DNA of 64,000 nucleotides from Ailurus styani (GCA_002007465.1 LNAC01000346.1:1935525-1999524); one strand, 5' to 3'; counted from the first letter of the stretch, positions 1-12,510 are shown. Numbers and translations are program-made. The notes: generated from the sequence alone by a model not told the origin.

Positions 1-758
1 AAAGGAAATGAGCTGCCTATTGTTAGCTCATGTCTGAATGATGATCCCATCAGTGGAATTTTAGCCACAAAGGACTTCTTTCCCTCCACAGTATTCTGAT
101 GCCTTACAAATATAAGCTTTGTGATTTAACCACCTTTTTTTTTTTTTAATTTGTGGTAATGGAAACTCTGGTCTTACCCAGACCTATTACATCTTGCTAA
201 GAAGCAGAATTCCCCATTTGGCTATGCCAGTTACAAACTCTATGTTTAGATGCAGATCCTTGATTAGTGATGTTTTAGAGTAGGAAGGCAGAGAAATGGT
301 TATGTGCTATTGAATATTTGAAAACCCAGAATAAAAGCATCTCTAGGATCTCTATTTTGGGGCATAAGATCCTCTAGTTCTCTTAACAAAATTAATTTAA
401 TTTTTCTAGAAAAAAAAGTATCTGATTTTAAAACTCCTTGTTCAGCCTCTTTGTGACTCTTCAGAGAAAATATGCTTCCTTTGTGCTATATACCAGGCGT
501 GACTTCCTCTGCATTAACCGTCATGTAACTTGCCTGCCTTTCAGAAATGCGTTGAGATACCTATCTTGTTCATTAATACTCAGTTGCCATTCTCTTCATT
601 GTTGGAGGTTTATTTGAATGAGTGTCACTGAAACTAGATGATGCATGCAATCAGTCTTCCACTATACTTAGACATCTTTTCAAAGATAATGGAATATTTT
701 ATATACATTTAAAATAATAAAGAACTATTCTGCTATTAAGTTTTAGAGTGAATACTTA
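1..758. other. Intergenic DNA, nothing recognised
   Basis: A/T-rich single-copy-looking sequence with a short poly-T run near 137-148. I see no coding exon, RNA gene or classifiable repeat here. Confidence 0.5.
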
Positions 759-931
759 ATGTACCTTGATACAGAAAAATATATTGTGGAAATAAGTAAA
801 GACCACCAAATAAGACCACCAAATGAGAACAGAGGCTTTTTATTCAGAGTTTGCCGTAACAAGAGTCAGCCGCCACCTCTTGGGTTTGGCAAAGACTCAA
901 AGGCAGTCATGAGAGTGGGAAGCTTTACTGT

Positions 932-1029
932 GGGGGGGGGGGAAAGAGGGAAGGCTTTATATAAACTTTAATTGAAGGTTGTTGCCATGGGCAAGCTAGG
1001 AGGAGATTAACTAGAAGTAGAGTATCCTG
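932..1029 (+). repeat. 98-bp direct duplicate, left copy at gap edge
   Basis: Starts with 11 G residues and ends in 'AGAGTATCCTG'. The same 98 bases recur at 1095-1192 on the other side of the N run with a single C/T difference near the middle. The arrangement looks like two contig ends that overlap but were not merged, probably because of the G homopolymer, and not like a true tandem duplication. Confidence 0.85.
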
Positions 1030-1094
1030 NNNNNNNNNNNNNNNNNNNNNNNNNNNNNNNNNNNNNNNNNNNNNNNNNNNNNNNNNNNNNNNNN
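1030..1094. other. Assembly gap (65 N)
   Basis: Run of N between two copies of the same 98-bp sequence. The gap is probably artificial, and the true sequence may contain only one copy. Confidence 0.95.
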
Positions 1095-1192
1095 GGGGGG
1101 GGGGGAAAGAGGGAAGGCTTTATATAAACTTTAATTGAAGGTTGTTGCCATGGGCAAGTTAGGAGGAGATTAACTAGAAGTAGAGTATCCTG
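1095..1192 (+). repeat. 98-bp direct duplicate, right copy at gap edge
   Basis: Second copy of 932-1029, beginning with the same 11-G run and differing at one base (T for C in the 'GGGCAAGTTAGG' stretch). See the left copy for interpretation. Confidence 0.85.
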
Positions 1193-1440
1193 TGTGGTTG
1201 GTTTGAGGAACACATTTGACATTCACTAGTTCGTCTTAAGTTGGGAGCATGGGCAAAAAATAGGGGTGCTGGCTGGCAATCATTGACTGAGTCATATTCA
1301 TCAAGTCCTATCTGTTCTGGGCTGACTGCTGCAGAGACGGTGGTTTGCCTTTCCTGCTGGTTGTTCAGATTGTGGGTCAGAGTTGTATTGTCATAAATGA
1401 TGTGACCCCTGTCCATTTGTCTATCTAGTTTCTGGATATA

Positions 1441-4254
1441 AAAATAGTTATAGATTTGTTTAGTAACAATTTGGCCAAAATATTACTTTCCTCCATATCT
1501 TATACCAAGAAGCAGGTGAATTGTATGCACAGAAGATTGCATGAATTTCTACCTCCCATCTTTCTATTATGCAGTCTTATTAGAAAGTTGCTTTCTAAAC
1601 TAAAATGAATGAGACTGAAAACAATTCAAATATTGAAAGTTAAAGCTAAGTTCCCAATAAGTTACTTCATTAAGTTAAAAATCCTTAGCATTTTGTATTG
1701 GTAAGTTGATAGATGGCTTTATTTTGGAAATATCTGACTGATAGAAAATCTCCCCAATCCTTCAAGCATATAAAGGAGAAGGTCAGATCATTGACTTCCA
1801 TACTTCATATAGTTCTTTTCACTCTTCCTTTTTTCCCCACCTTGCCAAAACCTGTACAATGCCCCCTAATTTGCTGCATATTACATCAGTAATGTATTTA
1901 TCATCAAGGCACAGATGCATTCAAGCTTATTACATTGTCACCAAATACTTTAAAAAAATACTGAATTATCTAGAATAATAACTATCAGTTAATGTCAAAT
2001 TTAGCATTGTGCAAAAATATATAATAAAAATTACCAATTTATGATAATCTCTTAGGTATGCTGAGTGTATTAAATATGAATTAGTTTAAAAGTTTAGCCT
2101 TATCTAGCAAAAAGAATCATATATGCTCTTTCAATAGTAAAATGTAGAGAAAGAAATAAAAAAATGCTTTTAAAAGAATAGCTTTCTCACGGCTTATTGA
2201 TTCTATTTTTAGAGTTGTTTTCTTTTGTGTCCTTTTATAAGCATTTAATGAATGCTGATGACATTTTGCATTCATCTTTTATTAACTGAACAACTGCCTT
2301 CAGATGGAGGAGGAATTATCAAATAAGTAAAGTTAAGATGCCAATAAAGAAGGTATATAAGAGGTATATAACAATTATCTTCTTCTCACCACATATGCTC
2401 TGGATGTGCCACATCACTTCTAGGCACAGTTTCTACCGGACGGGCAATGATGTACATAGACCTAACCTGTCTCCTCCCCTGGGTTGCGGTTGGCTGGACC
2501 CACATTCACACCTGACACTAGACTGATCAGATTCTCTCCCAAGAGAATTATGCCTTAGAGCTAGATAGTCATTGTCTGATACAGAATAAAGAAAAATTAT
2601 ATCGTCATTCAGCAGATGTAGAAAAAAAACACTGGTCAAAAATTCAATCTCCATTCCCAACAAAAAGCTTTCCGTAAACCAGGAATATAAGTGAACTTTC
2701 CCAGTCTGCTTAAAAACATCAACAAAAAACTTAGAATAAACATATTTAATGGTAAAACACTGAAAGCAATAAGTAAGAACAAGGCTAGGATAAATACTCT
2801 CTTTACTTATATTCTTCCTTATCTGGTGTCCTGGGGAGGAAATATGGGCAGAGAGTGGGGAAGAGAGGAGAAGAAAATGAACTGAAAGGGAAGAGTACAA
2901 TTTATACTAAGTGTGCAAAAGGGGCTTATGTTACCTTTGAGTGTTCTATTTCTTAAACTGGTTGGGAACATGAGGTTGGTTTTTATTATAGTTCAACATT
3001 ACAAATTCTTTCAAAAGCAGTGCGTATTTTTAAGATAATATATAATCCAAGAGGAACAACATAACTGAGTAATTACCTGGGGTAAAGATAAGGGAATAAC
3101 CTTAGGTCATTTAGGACAATTATTTTTGTAGTCAGGTGATAATTGAGTCTCATTAAAACCACCACATGTGAAACTATAGCTCCAAGCAGGTTAGGGTGTG
3201 TTTCTCCTCTATTGTCCTCAGACCTTCAAAGAATTGGAAAAGGCCACACTCCTTTCTATTCAGTGAATTCCCAAAAGATTTAATTTCAAATTTCTGCATT
3301 TATATCTCCCTTCTACTCCATGATTTCAGAAGGGCCGTTGTGAGAAGCCTAGGAGAGTTGGAACTATCAAGGGAGTCTTGTTGGAGGGACTGGTGCCCCC
3401 ATCATTAAAAAATATACCAATGATTTACCAGTAATAACTCCAGGCTTCTCAGACCTCACAATTTCCATTCTCACGTCTGAAAATAGATCATAGCTTTGAT
3501 AACAGTTCACGCTGTTTTTCAAATTAGGCCAGCAGAGCCTTTAATAGCCAGTGTTTTAGAGAGCATTGTCACCAATGCTATTCTTACAGGCCACTCAGGT
3601 AAAGTGGATGTGATTTAAGGGACACAGAGGAAATCTCCCCAAACACAATATTCATTTATAAATAAACTTGGATTGCCCACTGGTCCTACCAAGGTGCTTA
3701 AACACTTCATCATCCTACCTAATTACAAGGAAGATAAATCTGGAGCAATTTAAGTTTAGACAGAGATGGAGATTAAGAAACAGAGACCAAGGGAGAACTA
3801 GAGAGAGAGAGAGATTGCTGAAGTAAGAGTGAGAGGAAGGGGGAAACAAGCTTGAGAGATGGAGAGAGAAAAAGAGAAAGGCAGAGAGGAGAGAAACAGA
3901 GGGAGAGAGCGAGAACAAGAAAGTACAGAAGAGCACTAGGAAAAAACTTGCTCTGTGGCAGAAAGAGAATGGGAACTTTATGAGTGTCTTGTAAAACCCA
4001 CACACAAGATGAAAGCCAGGCCTCAGAAGAATCGAGACGTAATTAAGAGCGCATTCTACTTCCTAGACTCACAAAAGAAACTCTCATCTTTATCTTCTTC
4101 AACATACTCGCTTCATTTCCTTTTGCTTTTTACAGACTGACGTCCCTTTATTCATTCACTCACAGAAGGACATCAAGAAATGCTGCCTTTAATACATGAT
4201 TCCCCTTGGCTTTTTTTTTTTCAGTTTTTCCCCCTATGCAAATTATTCCCTCTC
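1441..4254. other. Intergenic DNA, no gene seen
   Basis: A/T-rich sequence with no exon-like homology on either strand. The longest open frames (for example minus-strand 2433-2900) have no recognisable composition or motif and look like chance. The one distinctive part is a purine-rich stretch near 3784-3938, listed separately. Confidence 0.5.
3784..3938 (+). repeat. Purine-rich low-complexity tract (GA-rich)
   Basis: About 155 bases almost entirely A and G on the plus strand, with imperfect GAGA, GGAG and GAAA units but no clean repeat period. It accounts for the proline/serine/leucine-rich open frames on the minus strand, which should not be taken for genes. Confidence 0.8.
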
Positions 4255-4449
4255 TTTTTTTTTTTTTAAGATTTATTTATTTATTTGGGGGGGTAGGCTG
4301 GAAGGGGTAAAGGGAGAGGGAGCAAGTCTGAAGCCAACTGTGTTGAGGGCAGAGCCCAATGTGGGGCTGGATGCCACAACCCTGAGATCATGACCTGAGC
4401 TGAAACCAAGAGTCTGATGCTTAAATGACTTCATCATCCGTGTGCCCCT
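4255..4449 (-). mobile_element. CAN-SINE, old diverged copy
   Basis: In plus orientation this begins with poly-T and 'AAGATTTATTTATTTATTTG', passes through a purine-rich middle and 'GAGATCATGACCTGAGCTGA', and ends near 'GTGTGCCCC'. That is the reverse complement of the tRNA-Lys-derived carnivore SINE. It is clearly more diverged than the copies at 23913 or 48582. No clean target duplication was seen. Confidence 0.85.
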
Positions 4450-6699
4450 GATTCTTAAGTTTTAATTCCCCAAAGACCTAATTTGATTTGTCACTCCTTA
4501 GGTGTCCATCTCTAACCCAATCCAGCAAAGGAATGGGGCAGAAGGAGCTTATCATATGCGAGGTCACAAATGGGACGGGTTTTCTTAGAAGTGGGAGTGA
4601 GACAGCAGTCTCATAACTCATCTACCACTACCTTTCATTCGAATTATTAAGCAACACTATTAAAATGTGAATGTTGCCTAGAAAACCACCCCTCACACAC
4701 AGTGATTCAAAAGAGTGTGAAATTTTTTAGTCAACCTCCAGTGCATTCAAATAATCACTGACATGTGAGTGATGATCCAGGGCTGAGTTTTGTGCTAGCA
4801 TCCGTGGCCGGTTTGGGGGGTTGACAGGAGGCAGGGGCCACATGCTGGGACCAAGGAGGTGAGGAGGAAGGAGAACTGGTTGATTGGAGAAGGCATCAGG
4901 AACGGAGGGTGCTGAAATGAGAAGTTTATATGCAAGCACATAGGCAGAGTTTCCTAACAGGAATGACTGTCAATTCAAGTTAAGTGTTTATCTACTACAA
5001 GCCCCTTCCCTAGTATAGAGTCTTTTCCCAAAAGACAAGAGATGTTAAGCAGTCAGGTCACTGAATCTGCCTCTTAGCCTCCACCTTCTATCAAACTTCT
5101 TTTGGGAATGACCCTTCCCAGACACCTCCGTTTCCACGACCTTCCTCCACATTAAAAAGCACCTGGGACTCCAGCTCTGTTTATGATTCTGACGTGAAAT
5201 TGAGTCCCTGCATTAACATGATTAACATGCAGCACAGTAGAAATTACTGGAACCACAGTCTAAAGTAACGCCAAACACGCACTCTGTACACATGATAACC
5301 TTCAATAAAGATCACAAATGAGTGTTTTCATTTTTAAGGGAGAACATTAACTTTAGGATTATAACCCCGAGAGCTACACTCATGTTGCTGGGGCATGATT
5401 AATTTTGAATTATGAAAATGGAACTCCTTTCAATCGTTTTTGAAATTCCATTCAACCTGGTATGAAAGCAAGTATAATACACAAAAATACTAAGAAAGGT
5501 ACAAATTAAACCCACACAAAGAGGGATTCAGGCCAGATTTCTGGAAGGATATTAGAGCTTAGCTCATGTAACTGTTGTGCAAACATAAATTAAAGAAGGG
5601 AAAGTGCCAGTATCCTGACTGAGTAACAGCATGAATCTAGCCTTGGGCCTAAAGTCTAAATTATCCATTAATAATATTTTCAGTCTTATTCAAACAGAGC
5701 GTGATCCTTAGAGCAATTCGGAAGAGTTTGATGCGTGGTGAGCATTACTAGCCCACACAAGTGAAGTAATATCAATTTCTCATGGTAGGAAGAAACGGAG
5801 GTAATTTACCAAATGCTACCCTACTGACCTGAAAGAACTGATTTACCTCATATGGAGGTTTCATTTTAGCGGGGATTTTATTTACTAGACTTACATATTG
5901 TATGCTGATTAAGAGGGTCTCAGAATATTTTTCTTCCCCATGGTTCTCTTTTGAAGTAAGATGTGTATGTAGTTGCACATTACAAGGTACTGAGATAATA
6001 GTCTAGTTTGAAATCAAAAGTATGCTAAAGCTGACTCAGAAGGATATCTATTATAGAATTGTTACAATGCAGACTGTTTATCACTGCTGGCTCACAAAGG
6101 AAATGCTTTTCTTCTTGAAGTATTCAGCATACGTTGTTATTTTTTATTCAGAGTTTCTCCGTACTGTATATCCTACAGAGAAATTATATTTAAATGTGAT
6201 ATATTGAGGGCTTCCCAGCCTGTTGTTTAGGATCAGGTTACTAAAAATGAGACTGCTTCTTTCACTAAAGGAAAAGAGAAAAGCTCTTTGATAGGACTTA
6301 CAGTGAAGCATTCACATTCTGAGATAACGCAGAAAAAAGGTTATCGCTTTGGAGTGCACTGTGTCACTGTAATTTCTGTTTAAAGAAAACGTTTTGGGGA
6401 TAATTCTGAGACCATTCAAAAATTCTACCGTCATAAAAAACAAATTGCTTGTCAAGCCCACAAAGTCGAAAACCCAGTTGACTTGGGGAGTAAGGAGGAG
6501 GAATGATTGTTGAAACACAACTCCAAATGCTTGAGCAGTGCATATCATGTTTTGTCCTTTGGGTCTCTGAAGGACTCAACGGACAATAATGCTGTTGCTG
6601 GCCCCGGTGATACTCCCACAGCACTGTTTAGTGTTCTCTCATCATTAAATAACAGACATTTTGTGGAACTGATAAATATAGTCTTCAACATTAACTAAA
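4450..6699. other. Intergenic DNA, nothing recognised
   Basis: Unique-looking A/T-rich DNA. No coding exon, tRNA-like or other RNA gene was recognised on either strand. Open frames here are short and without known motifs. Confidence 0.45.
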
Positions 6700-6835
6700 T
6701 AATCCTCCCACTAGCTTGGTAAAACAGATGGAGAAAATAAAACAGAGAAGTTGTTAAGGGGCTTAACTCAGTCCATAGAGACAGCCCTGTGACATAGTTA
6801 GTATTAGACCTCCCTAGTTTCAGTTTATGACACCT
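6700..6835 (-). repeat. MIR fragment (diverged)
   Basis: The text 'AACAGATGGAGAAAATAAAA' followed by a 'GAAGTTGTTAAGGGGCTTAA' stretch matches the reverse complement of the MIR core (canonical 'GAGGAAACTGAGGC...GAGGTTAAGTAACTTG'). Ancient mammalian SINE relic with heavy divergence. Confidence 0.6.
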
Positions 6836-7334
6836 CCTCTTCCATTTTTTACTTATAAATAGCAACCAAGTCTCCAAACCACAACCACTCCAACCCCCAC
6901 CCCCTCATACTTGTCTTTAATTCTTTCCGTTTAATCAAGAACAGGACACAGTACTGCTGCAAAGGGAATTTGTGGCTGTGTAATGTTTACATTTTTTAAA
7001 TGTATGTATTCATAAACATTAAGATCGATGGCTTTTAATAAGACATTTTTAATGGACAAATATCATTTTTTTTCAAAAGGCCCAATTGGTTTGAAGCACC
7101 TTGTTTCTATCAGCCTCTAAATTACTTCCACTTCTTGCTCCTTGATTCAATCAACTCTTCTATAATTCAGTAGAAAAAGCTCACATATTTCGTTTTTTTC
7201 TTGGTGACAAACACTTTGTTAGTTGCCAGAGGAGCACAAATAAATATGAGCTGGGTACCATATTGAAGGAAACCAGGACGGGGAAGGAACATGATGACTG
7301 AGAAAATAGCAATGGTCGTAGTAATGACAATAAT

Positions 7335-7470
7335 TCCTGGGAGCTTATTATGTTCCAGACCCTGTCCTAAGCACGCCTCGTTTCATTTGATCCTTTAATA
7401 TAGGAGCTATTTCTAGTCTCATTTTTATAGACCATGGAACTGAAGCTTACCAGGTTAATGCCTTTACACA
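7335..7470 (-). repeat. MIR fragment
   Basis: Reads 'TTATTATGTTCCAGACCCTG' then 'CTCATTTTTATAGACCATGG' and 'AACTGAAGC', the reverse complement order of a MIR element (tail, then core). Ancient relic without coding content. Confidence 0.7.
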
Positions 7471-8229
7471 CTGAATCCATGTAAATAACTGATAATACCC
7501 CATTCTCCCATTCAAGGTCATCAAACGATCTTTTATCTCTTAAATTTTTCATATAATTTTTCTACATAGAGCTTTTCTGATAGTTTTAGTTACCAAAATA
7601 ATTAATTCTTTTCTTTCTGGTTTGTATTTTTATGATTTTTCTTGGCTTGAATTCCATCTCCAAGTCTAATCAATTCTGGGTCAGTGACAAATACCATTTC
7701 AGAAACTGCAAAGCTGAGAACTATTTTGACAATTATTTTTAGGTCATACTACCATGTCAGTTTTTGTGGGTTAGTGGTTTTTCTCTCAAATACCAGCTGA
7801 TCTTTGGAAACTTTCCTGAGTTTTAGATGGATGTGAATGCTACTTTTCTATTGCCCTTTAAAAATATCCCTCCAAAAATTGCTATATTTATTTTTATACC
7901 TTATTCATATGATATCCCTCATTTTTAAATGGTAAATATCTTAAGACAGAAACTAAATCTTGCTAAATTTGGATTCTTCAGGGTCCAAGTTCAATGTCTG
8001 GTATATAATAAGTTTCAATGTTTGTTTAATTGAGCTGAATTTTACTTTCTCAAGAAAAGACCTTTATCTATGAGGTCTTTAACGTTCCTTTGCATTACCT
8101 AATCAATATTTCTGTCTCCGTATCTCTCCTGTATTTATTTCTTCTTATTTCAGAGGAGTAAAGCTCTCCCCTCATTTTCCAATGTGGTGCTACCAGTTTT
8201 GCACCATGGTTGCTATTGACCTGTTCTTC
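7471..8229. other. Intergenic DNA, nothing recognised
   Basis: A/T-rich DNA without a recognisable gene or repeat. Confidence 0.4.
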
Positions 8230-8333
8230 CTCCTTTACCAGTAGTCACCAGTGTCTATGCTCTCTTCAGCAGCTTTCACAGTTATTTCTTCCTTTCCAGC
8301 TGATTATAAGTTTTAATTAGACTTGTCAAAATT
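8230..8333 (+). repeat. 104-bp duplicate, left copy (SINE-empty version)
   Basis: Identical by eye to 8442-8545. The left copy lies in uninterrupted flanking DNA and stops at a single N (8334). The right copy follows a partial CAN-SINE. This looks like the pre-insertion allele ending at a contig join. Confidence 0.85.
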
Positions 8334-8334
8334 N

Positions 8335-8441
8335 GCTGAGCAGAGAGCCCGATGCGGGCCTCGATCCTAGGACACTGAGATCATGACCTGAGCCGAAAGC
8401 AGAGGCTTTAACCCACTGAGCCACCCAGGCGCCCTGTTTTT
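8335..8441 (-). mobile_element. CAN-SINE, 5' half only, starting at a one-base assembly join
   Basis: Starts abruptly with 'GCTGAGCAGAGAGCCCGATG' directly after the single N and runs to 'CCACCCAGGCGCCC', so only the tRNA-related half (reverse complement) is present. The A-tail half is missing at the join. Sequence quality is that of a young copy. The left flank repeats the sequence found to the right of the element, consistent with a filled allele joined to an empty allele. Confidence 0.85.
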
Positions 8442-8545
8442 CTCCTTTACCAGTAGTCACCAGTGTCTATGCTCTCTTCAGCAGCTTTCACAGTTATTTC
8501 TTCCTTTCCAGCTGATTATAAGTTTTAATTAGACTTGTCAAAATT
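8442..8545 (+). repeat. 104-bp duplicate, right copy (SINE-filled version)
   Basis: Same 104 bases as 8230-8333, here directly 3' of the partial SINE and continuing into unique sequence. The true genome probably has one copy per haplotype. Confidence 0.85.
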
Positions 8546-9009
8546 CCTCCCAAAGATTACACTAGGGGAAAAGGTAGGTGAGGGGGAAAGTAAGTTCATA
8601 GTAGAGAAACACTTTATGATCAAGGTCAACACCAATAGGGGTAAATCATGTTGACAGCATGTACATTTGACACAATATGAGAAAATGGCTCTTTATCACT
8701 GCAATCTTCCTTCCAAGAATGCATATCTCCAGTCTAACTACGAAAAAAACACCAAATTCCAACAGGGGGCATTGGAGAAAATGCCTGGCAAGTACTATCA
8801 AAGGTGTCAAGGTCATTGTTTTCCAAATGTGTTGGTAGGGCTCTGCCCTCTGCAGAGTTTCTAAGAAAGATTCTGTCCCTTGACTCTCCCAGCTTCTGGT
8901 GCTTGTTGGCATTCTTGTGCTTGTGGATGCATCACTCCCATCTCTGTGATCACATTTCTTCTTCTTCTGTCTGTATATCTCTCCTTTATTTATTTATTAT
9001 AAGGACACT
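8546..9009. other. Intergenic DNA, nothing recognised
   Basis: No gene or classifiable repeat seen. The open frames near 8646-8912 on both strands overlap one another and carry no motif. Confidence 0.4.
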
Positions 9010-9190
9010 TATAACTGGATTGAGAGCTCACCCCCATAATCCAGGACAATCTCATCTGAAGACACTTATCTCAATTACGTATTAATTACATATAAAAACC
9101 CCTATTTGCAAATAAAGTCACATTCACAGGCATTGGGGATTGGGACATGAAAATATATTTTAAGGGCCAACATTCAATCCATTATAGTCA
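9010..9190. repeat. Ancient interspersed repeat fragment, class uncertain
   Basis: Contains 'AAGGACACTTATAACTGGAT', 'AAATAAAGTCACATTCACAG' and 'GGCCAACATTCAATCCATTA', a familiar mammalian repeat text that I place with old L1M 3' ends or MaLR-age elements without being sure which. Confidence 0.5.
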
Positions 9191-10119
9191 TTAAAAACAA
9201 AGGATGTTTGAGAAGCCGTGACAGCCAAAAGGATTCTAAGGAAGCACAAAAACTAAATGTAATGTGGTATTGTGGGTAGGATCCTAGAGTAGATAAAGGA
9301 CATTATACAACAACTAAGGAAATCTGAATAAAGAATGGAATTTAGTTAATGATAATATATCAATCAGTATTAGTTTATTCATTGTAAAAAATGAACCATA
9401 CTAATATAAAATATTAATAGTGAAAATTGAGTGTGGGGTGTATGAGATCTAAAACTGTTCTAAAAAACGAAGTCTACTCTAGAAACAATTCTACATTTAA
9501 TCCTTTTTAACAGTTCCATCATATAGAAATATAATGCAAACCACTTCGGTAATAAACGATCTTCCCCCAAACCAGTGTCTTCACGTAACAATAATTTATT
9601 ATATCTCAGAATTCTTTGAGTTGACCTGGAAGTCATTTTCTGGTCTTGCTTTATGTCTGTCATGCAGATGGTGTTAGAGAGCCCCAGAGCTGGAGTATCA
9701 TTGTGGCCCTATCACAGGGCTGGCTCTCGGGGTGGGAGACCTGAAAGGCTGGGCTGAGCTGAGCTGGGATACGGGCATGGCCAGGCCTCCCTCCTTCCAG
9801 ATTGTCTCAGGGCCTCTCCCTCCACCGGTGCCCTTTCCCTGTGGTCTCTCCCTATGGTCCCTCTAGCACAGTACCCACATTAAGTGCATGATATTTCAGT
9901 GCCCCCAAAGATGCAAAGGGAGAAACTTCCAGGCCTTCTTAAGACTTAAATCTGAGACTTGTGTAGTGTCACTTCTCCCACATGCTGTGGTTTAAAGTGA
10001 GTCACAGAGCCAGCACAGGTTCAATGTGGAAGAGAAATTCACAAGGGCATAAGTACCAGGAGGCATAGCGATTAGTGTGCTAGAGTGGGGTTAAGTTTTC
10101 AACAAGCATTTATTTTACA
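9191..10119. other. Intergenic DNA, nothing recognised
   Basis: No gene seen. A G+C-richer patch around 9670-9850 is noticeable against the A/T-rich background but contains no exon-like frame. Confidence 0.4.
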
Positions 10120-10265
10120 AAGATCATCACTGTTAATTTTCATAATTGTGTACTATTATTTCAACATAACAGAGATACAAGAGGTTAAGAAATATGCCCA
10201 ACAGGTTGCCTCATTAAGTGGGGAACTTGGAATTCAAACGTAGGCAGCTGTTCTGACTCCTGAAC
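10120..10265 (-). repeat. MIR fragment
   Basis: The order 'GAGATACAAGAGGTTAAGAA', 'GTGGGGAACTTGGAATTCAA' and a trailing 'CTGACTCCTGAACCCCTG' corresponds to a reverse-complement MIR core and 5' part. Confidence 0.7.
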
Positions 10266-12510
10266 CCCTGCCCTTCCTAATTGTTTAAATATGAAATTTG
10301 TTGATTTAAATGACTTTTAAGAAAAAAAGAGAGTGAGAGAGAGGGAGAAGGAAATGGGCCTAGTAAACAACGTTTTAAACTCCTGATGTTATGTTTGTTA
10401 TGTTTAATGATGTTCTCACTAACCGAAATTTTAGCATTAATTTCACTTGCTGGAAAAAGATCTCCCTCTCTCTCTGTCTGTCTCTGTCTCACTCTTGCTC
10501 TCTTTCTCTCTTTCTACAAATAAATTGTGGTGATTGTGTGAAAATTTCTGCCAGCTTTACACAGCCTTTGCACTTAGAAGCCTCAGTAAAACACATTTTT
10601 ATCTAATCACCAGGCATTCAGGGCTCTTTCTGCTGACCTTAAATTCTTTCTTCTTCTTTGTAATCACTGAAAACTCATCAGTGACATTAGTAGTTTCATG
10701 TAATATAATATTTCTGCATTCCACACTTTGAGGGAAAGAAATCAACTCTGACAAAGTAATGACCTCAGCATAATTGTCATTAACAAAAAGGTTACACTGT
10801 TATCACCAGAATAGGAGAGCTGGTAATCACTCTACATCTTACTTTGCTCTGAACTCTTTAAACGTAACAAATAACCATGCTTTATTAAGCACCTGCTCAA
10901 TGAAGTTGGGAAATCAGAGGATGGCGACATTAAATCCTGACCTTTGACCTCTTCTGTCAGATGCCAGAATGATTATTTCTACTGGATCTTGGTTTGACAT
11001 TAGGGAGCAATTGACTAATCCTCATTCTCCAAACTTGCTCTCTGTTCTCTTGCTAATGCTCATCTTATTCTGTGTCCTAGATTTATTATGATTTATTCAC
11101 CATGTGGGGTAACAGTATCTCCTTTTATCTCAAAGGGAACAGAATCTATATAATTTTGAGCCCTAGTTCTCAAGGGAACTCAGGGGAAAAGTTTGAAAAC
11201 TTAGAAATAGGCTTTTACCTCTGTCCTTTGTCTTCTTTCCTAATACAGAATTTGGACAAGTGGATAAGTAAAGAGACACATGAGAAGAAAAGACACTGGG
11301 TCTAATTAAGGACTTCTCACTTCAGGAATAAATATTGGAATAACACCACACTCAGAAAAAGAATTATGGATTTTATATCTTTTCCAAACAATTGACCTAA
11401 CATATTTGTTTTGAAATATAGTCACAGGGCTTTCAGTATTTCGAAAGTGCAGTTGGAGTGGACACTGTCTTTAAATTACAAATATGATGAAGCCCAGAAC
11501 TGTGAATATGTCAGCCCGATTGCATACAGAATGAAGTGTGGGAAAAAGTATTTTTGTAGACCAGACAAGAGAGAGAAAACTTGGGAAAAAGATGTACTCA
11601 AATAGAAATTGTAAGAAAAAAATGAGAATTACATTAACTGACCATCTATTATGTGTCAAGCACTGTGCTGGGTAGATCACAATAAACAGGAAAACTGAAC
11701 AATAGTAGCCCATAAAGTGGGGCAGAACAGAGAAAGTAATAAGCAGATTAGTAAGGACAGAATAGCAGTGAAATAATGAATTTATAACCACGATTTGCTA
11801 AAATCATGTGGCGGTAACTTCCATTTCAAAAAATTCCATAGCATAGCAGAGCTTGCATCATTTATGAAAATATAAGTGGGGACAGACAGCCTTTCTCCTA
11901 CTTCTAAGCAATTTATTGAGCTTTATCAATCCACAAGCTCCCCAGTGTCCTTTTCAATTTACTCATTCCCTTTTACTGAAGTTATCCAGTATTTCTCTTG
12001 TCTGCTGCCATGAACTGGTTTGCCATGATGACCATAGAAATGTGGTGCTGTTTTTGAGCAACATTACTTAATTCCGATTCAGGGGAAACAATCCCTTTAA
12101 GGGTTCAAGATGAAGGCTGCTAACTACAGAGTTCAGGTTCAGTCTCAATTCAATTGCTTAAGGGGAGAGAGGAAAAGAGAGAAGATAGGAATATTCCGGA
12201 GGCTTTAATATACAGTGCAGGGCCTATATCTGGGCCTAGAATGAGAAATTATCTAGAAAACAGAGTTTCTGAAGGAGAAGACGAGGAAGGGTAAGGGTGA
12301 TAGCCAAAGAAGCAGCTATGAAGTCACTATTGGCTTTTTGTTTTGTGTTGTTCCATACTGATTTTCTGCGTTCTGTTTTCTTCTCTCACCCCCTACAGAA
12401 TTTATACCTGGAATGCCAATAGGGAATGTTTTAATTGTATTCAGCAATTATAATAGAAGTTGAAGAAAATAATCCAGGGTAAAAATTGAGAGCAGAATGG
12501 TTGGATTTGT
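10266..12510. other. Intergenic DNA with short CT/GA-rich patches
   Basis: Short GA-rich (10323-10353) and CT-rich (10461-10518) tracts and unique A/T-rich DNA. A possible L2 or MIR scrap lies near 11640-11700 ('TATTATGTGTCAAGCACTGT'). No gene seen. Confidence 0.4.

Larger units (their letters stand above)
780..1440. repeat. Possible LTR-type interspersed repeat, interrupted by an assembly gap
   Basis: The block beginning with two near-copies of 'AGACCACCAAAT' and running through a G-homopolymer to about 1440 reads like a medium-age carnivore interspersed repeat, perhaps a solo LTR. No clean terminal repeat or target duplication was found, so the class is a guess. There are no coding frames of note, and the frames with runs of X come from the gap. 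Confidence 0.3.

Noticed and set aside
2433..2900. 155-codon minus-strand frame
   Set aside because: No recognisable motif, and an overlapping plus-strand frame is open too; most likely chance.
3715..4005. 96-codon leucine/serine-rich minus-strand frame resembling a membrane protein
   Set aside because: It is the complement of a purine-rich low-complexity tract; the hydrophobic look comes from CTC/CTT/TCT codons.
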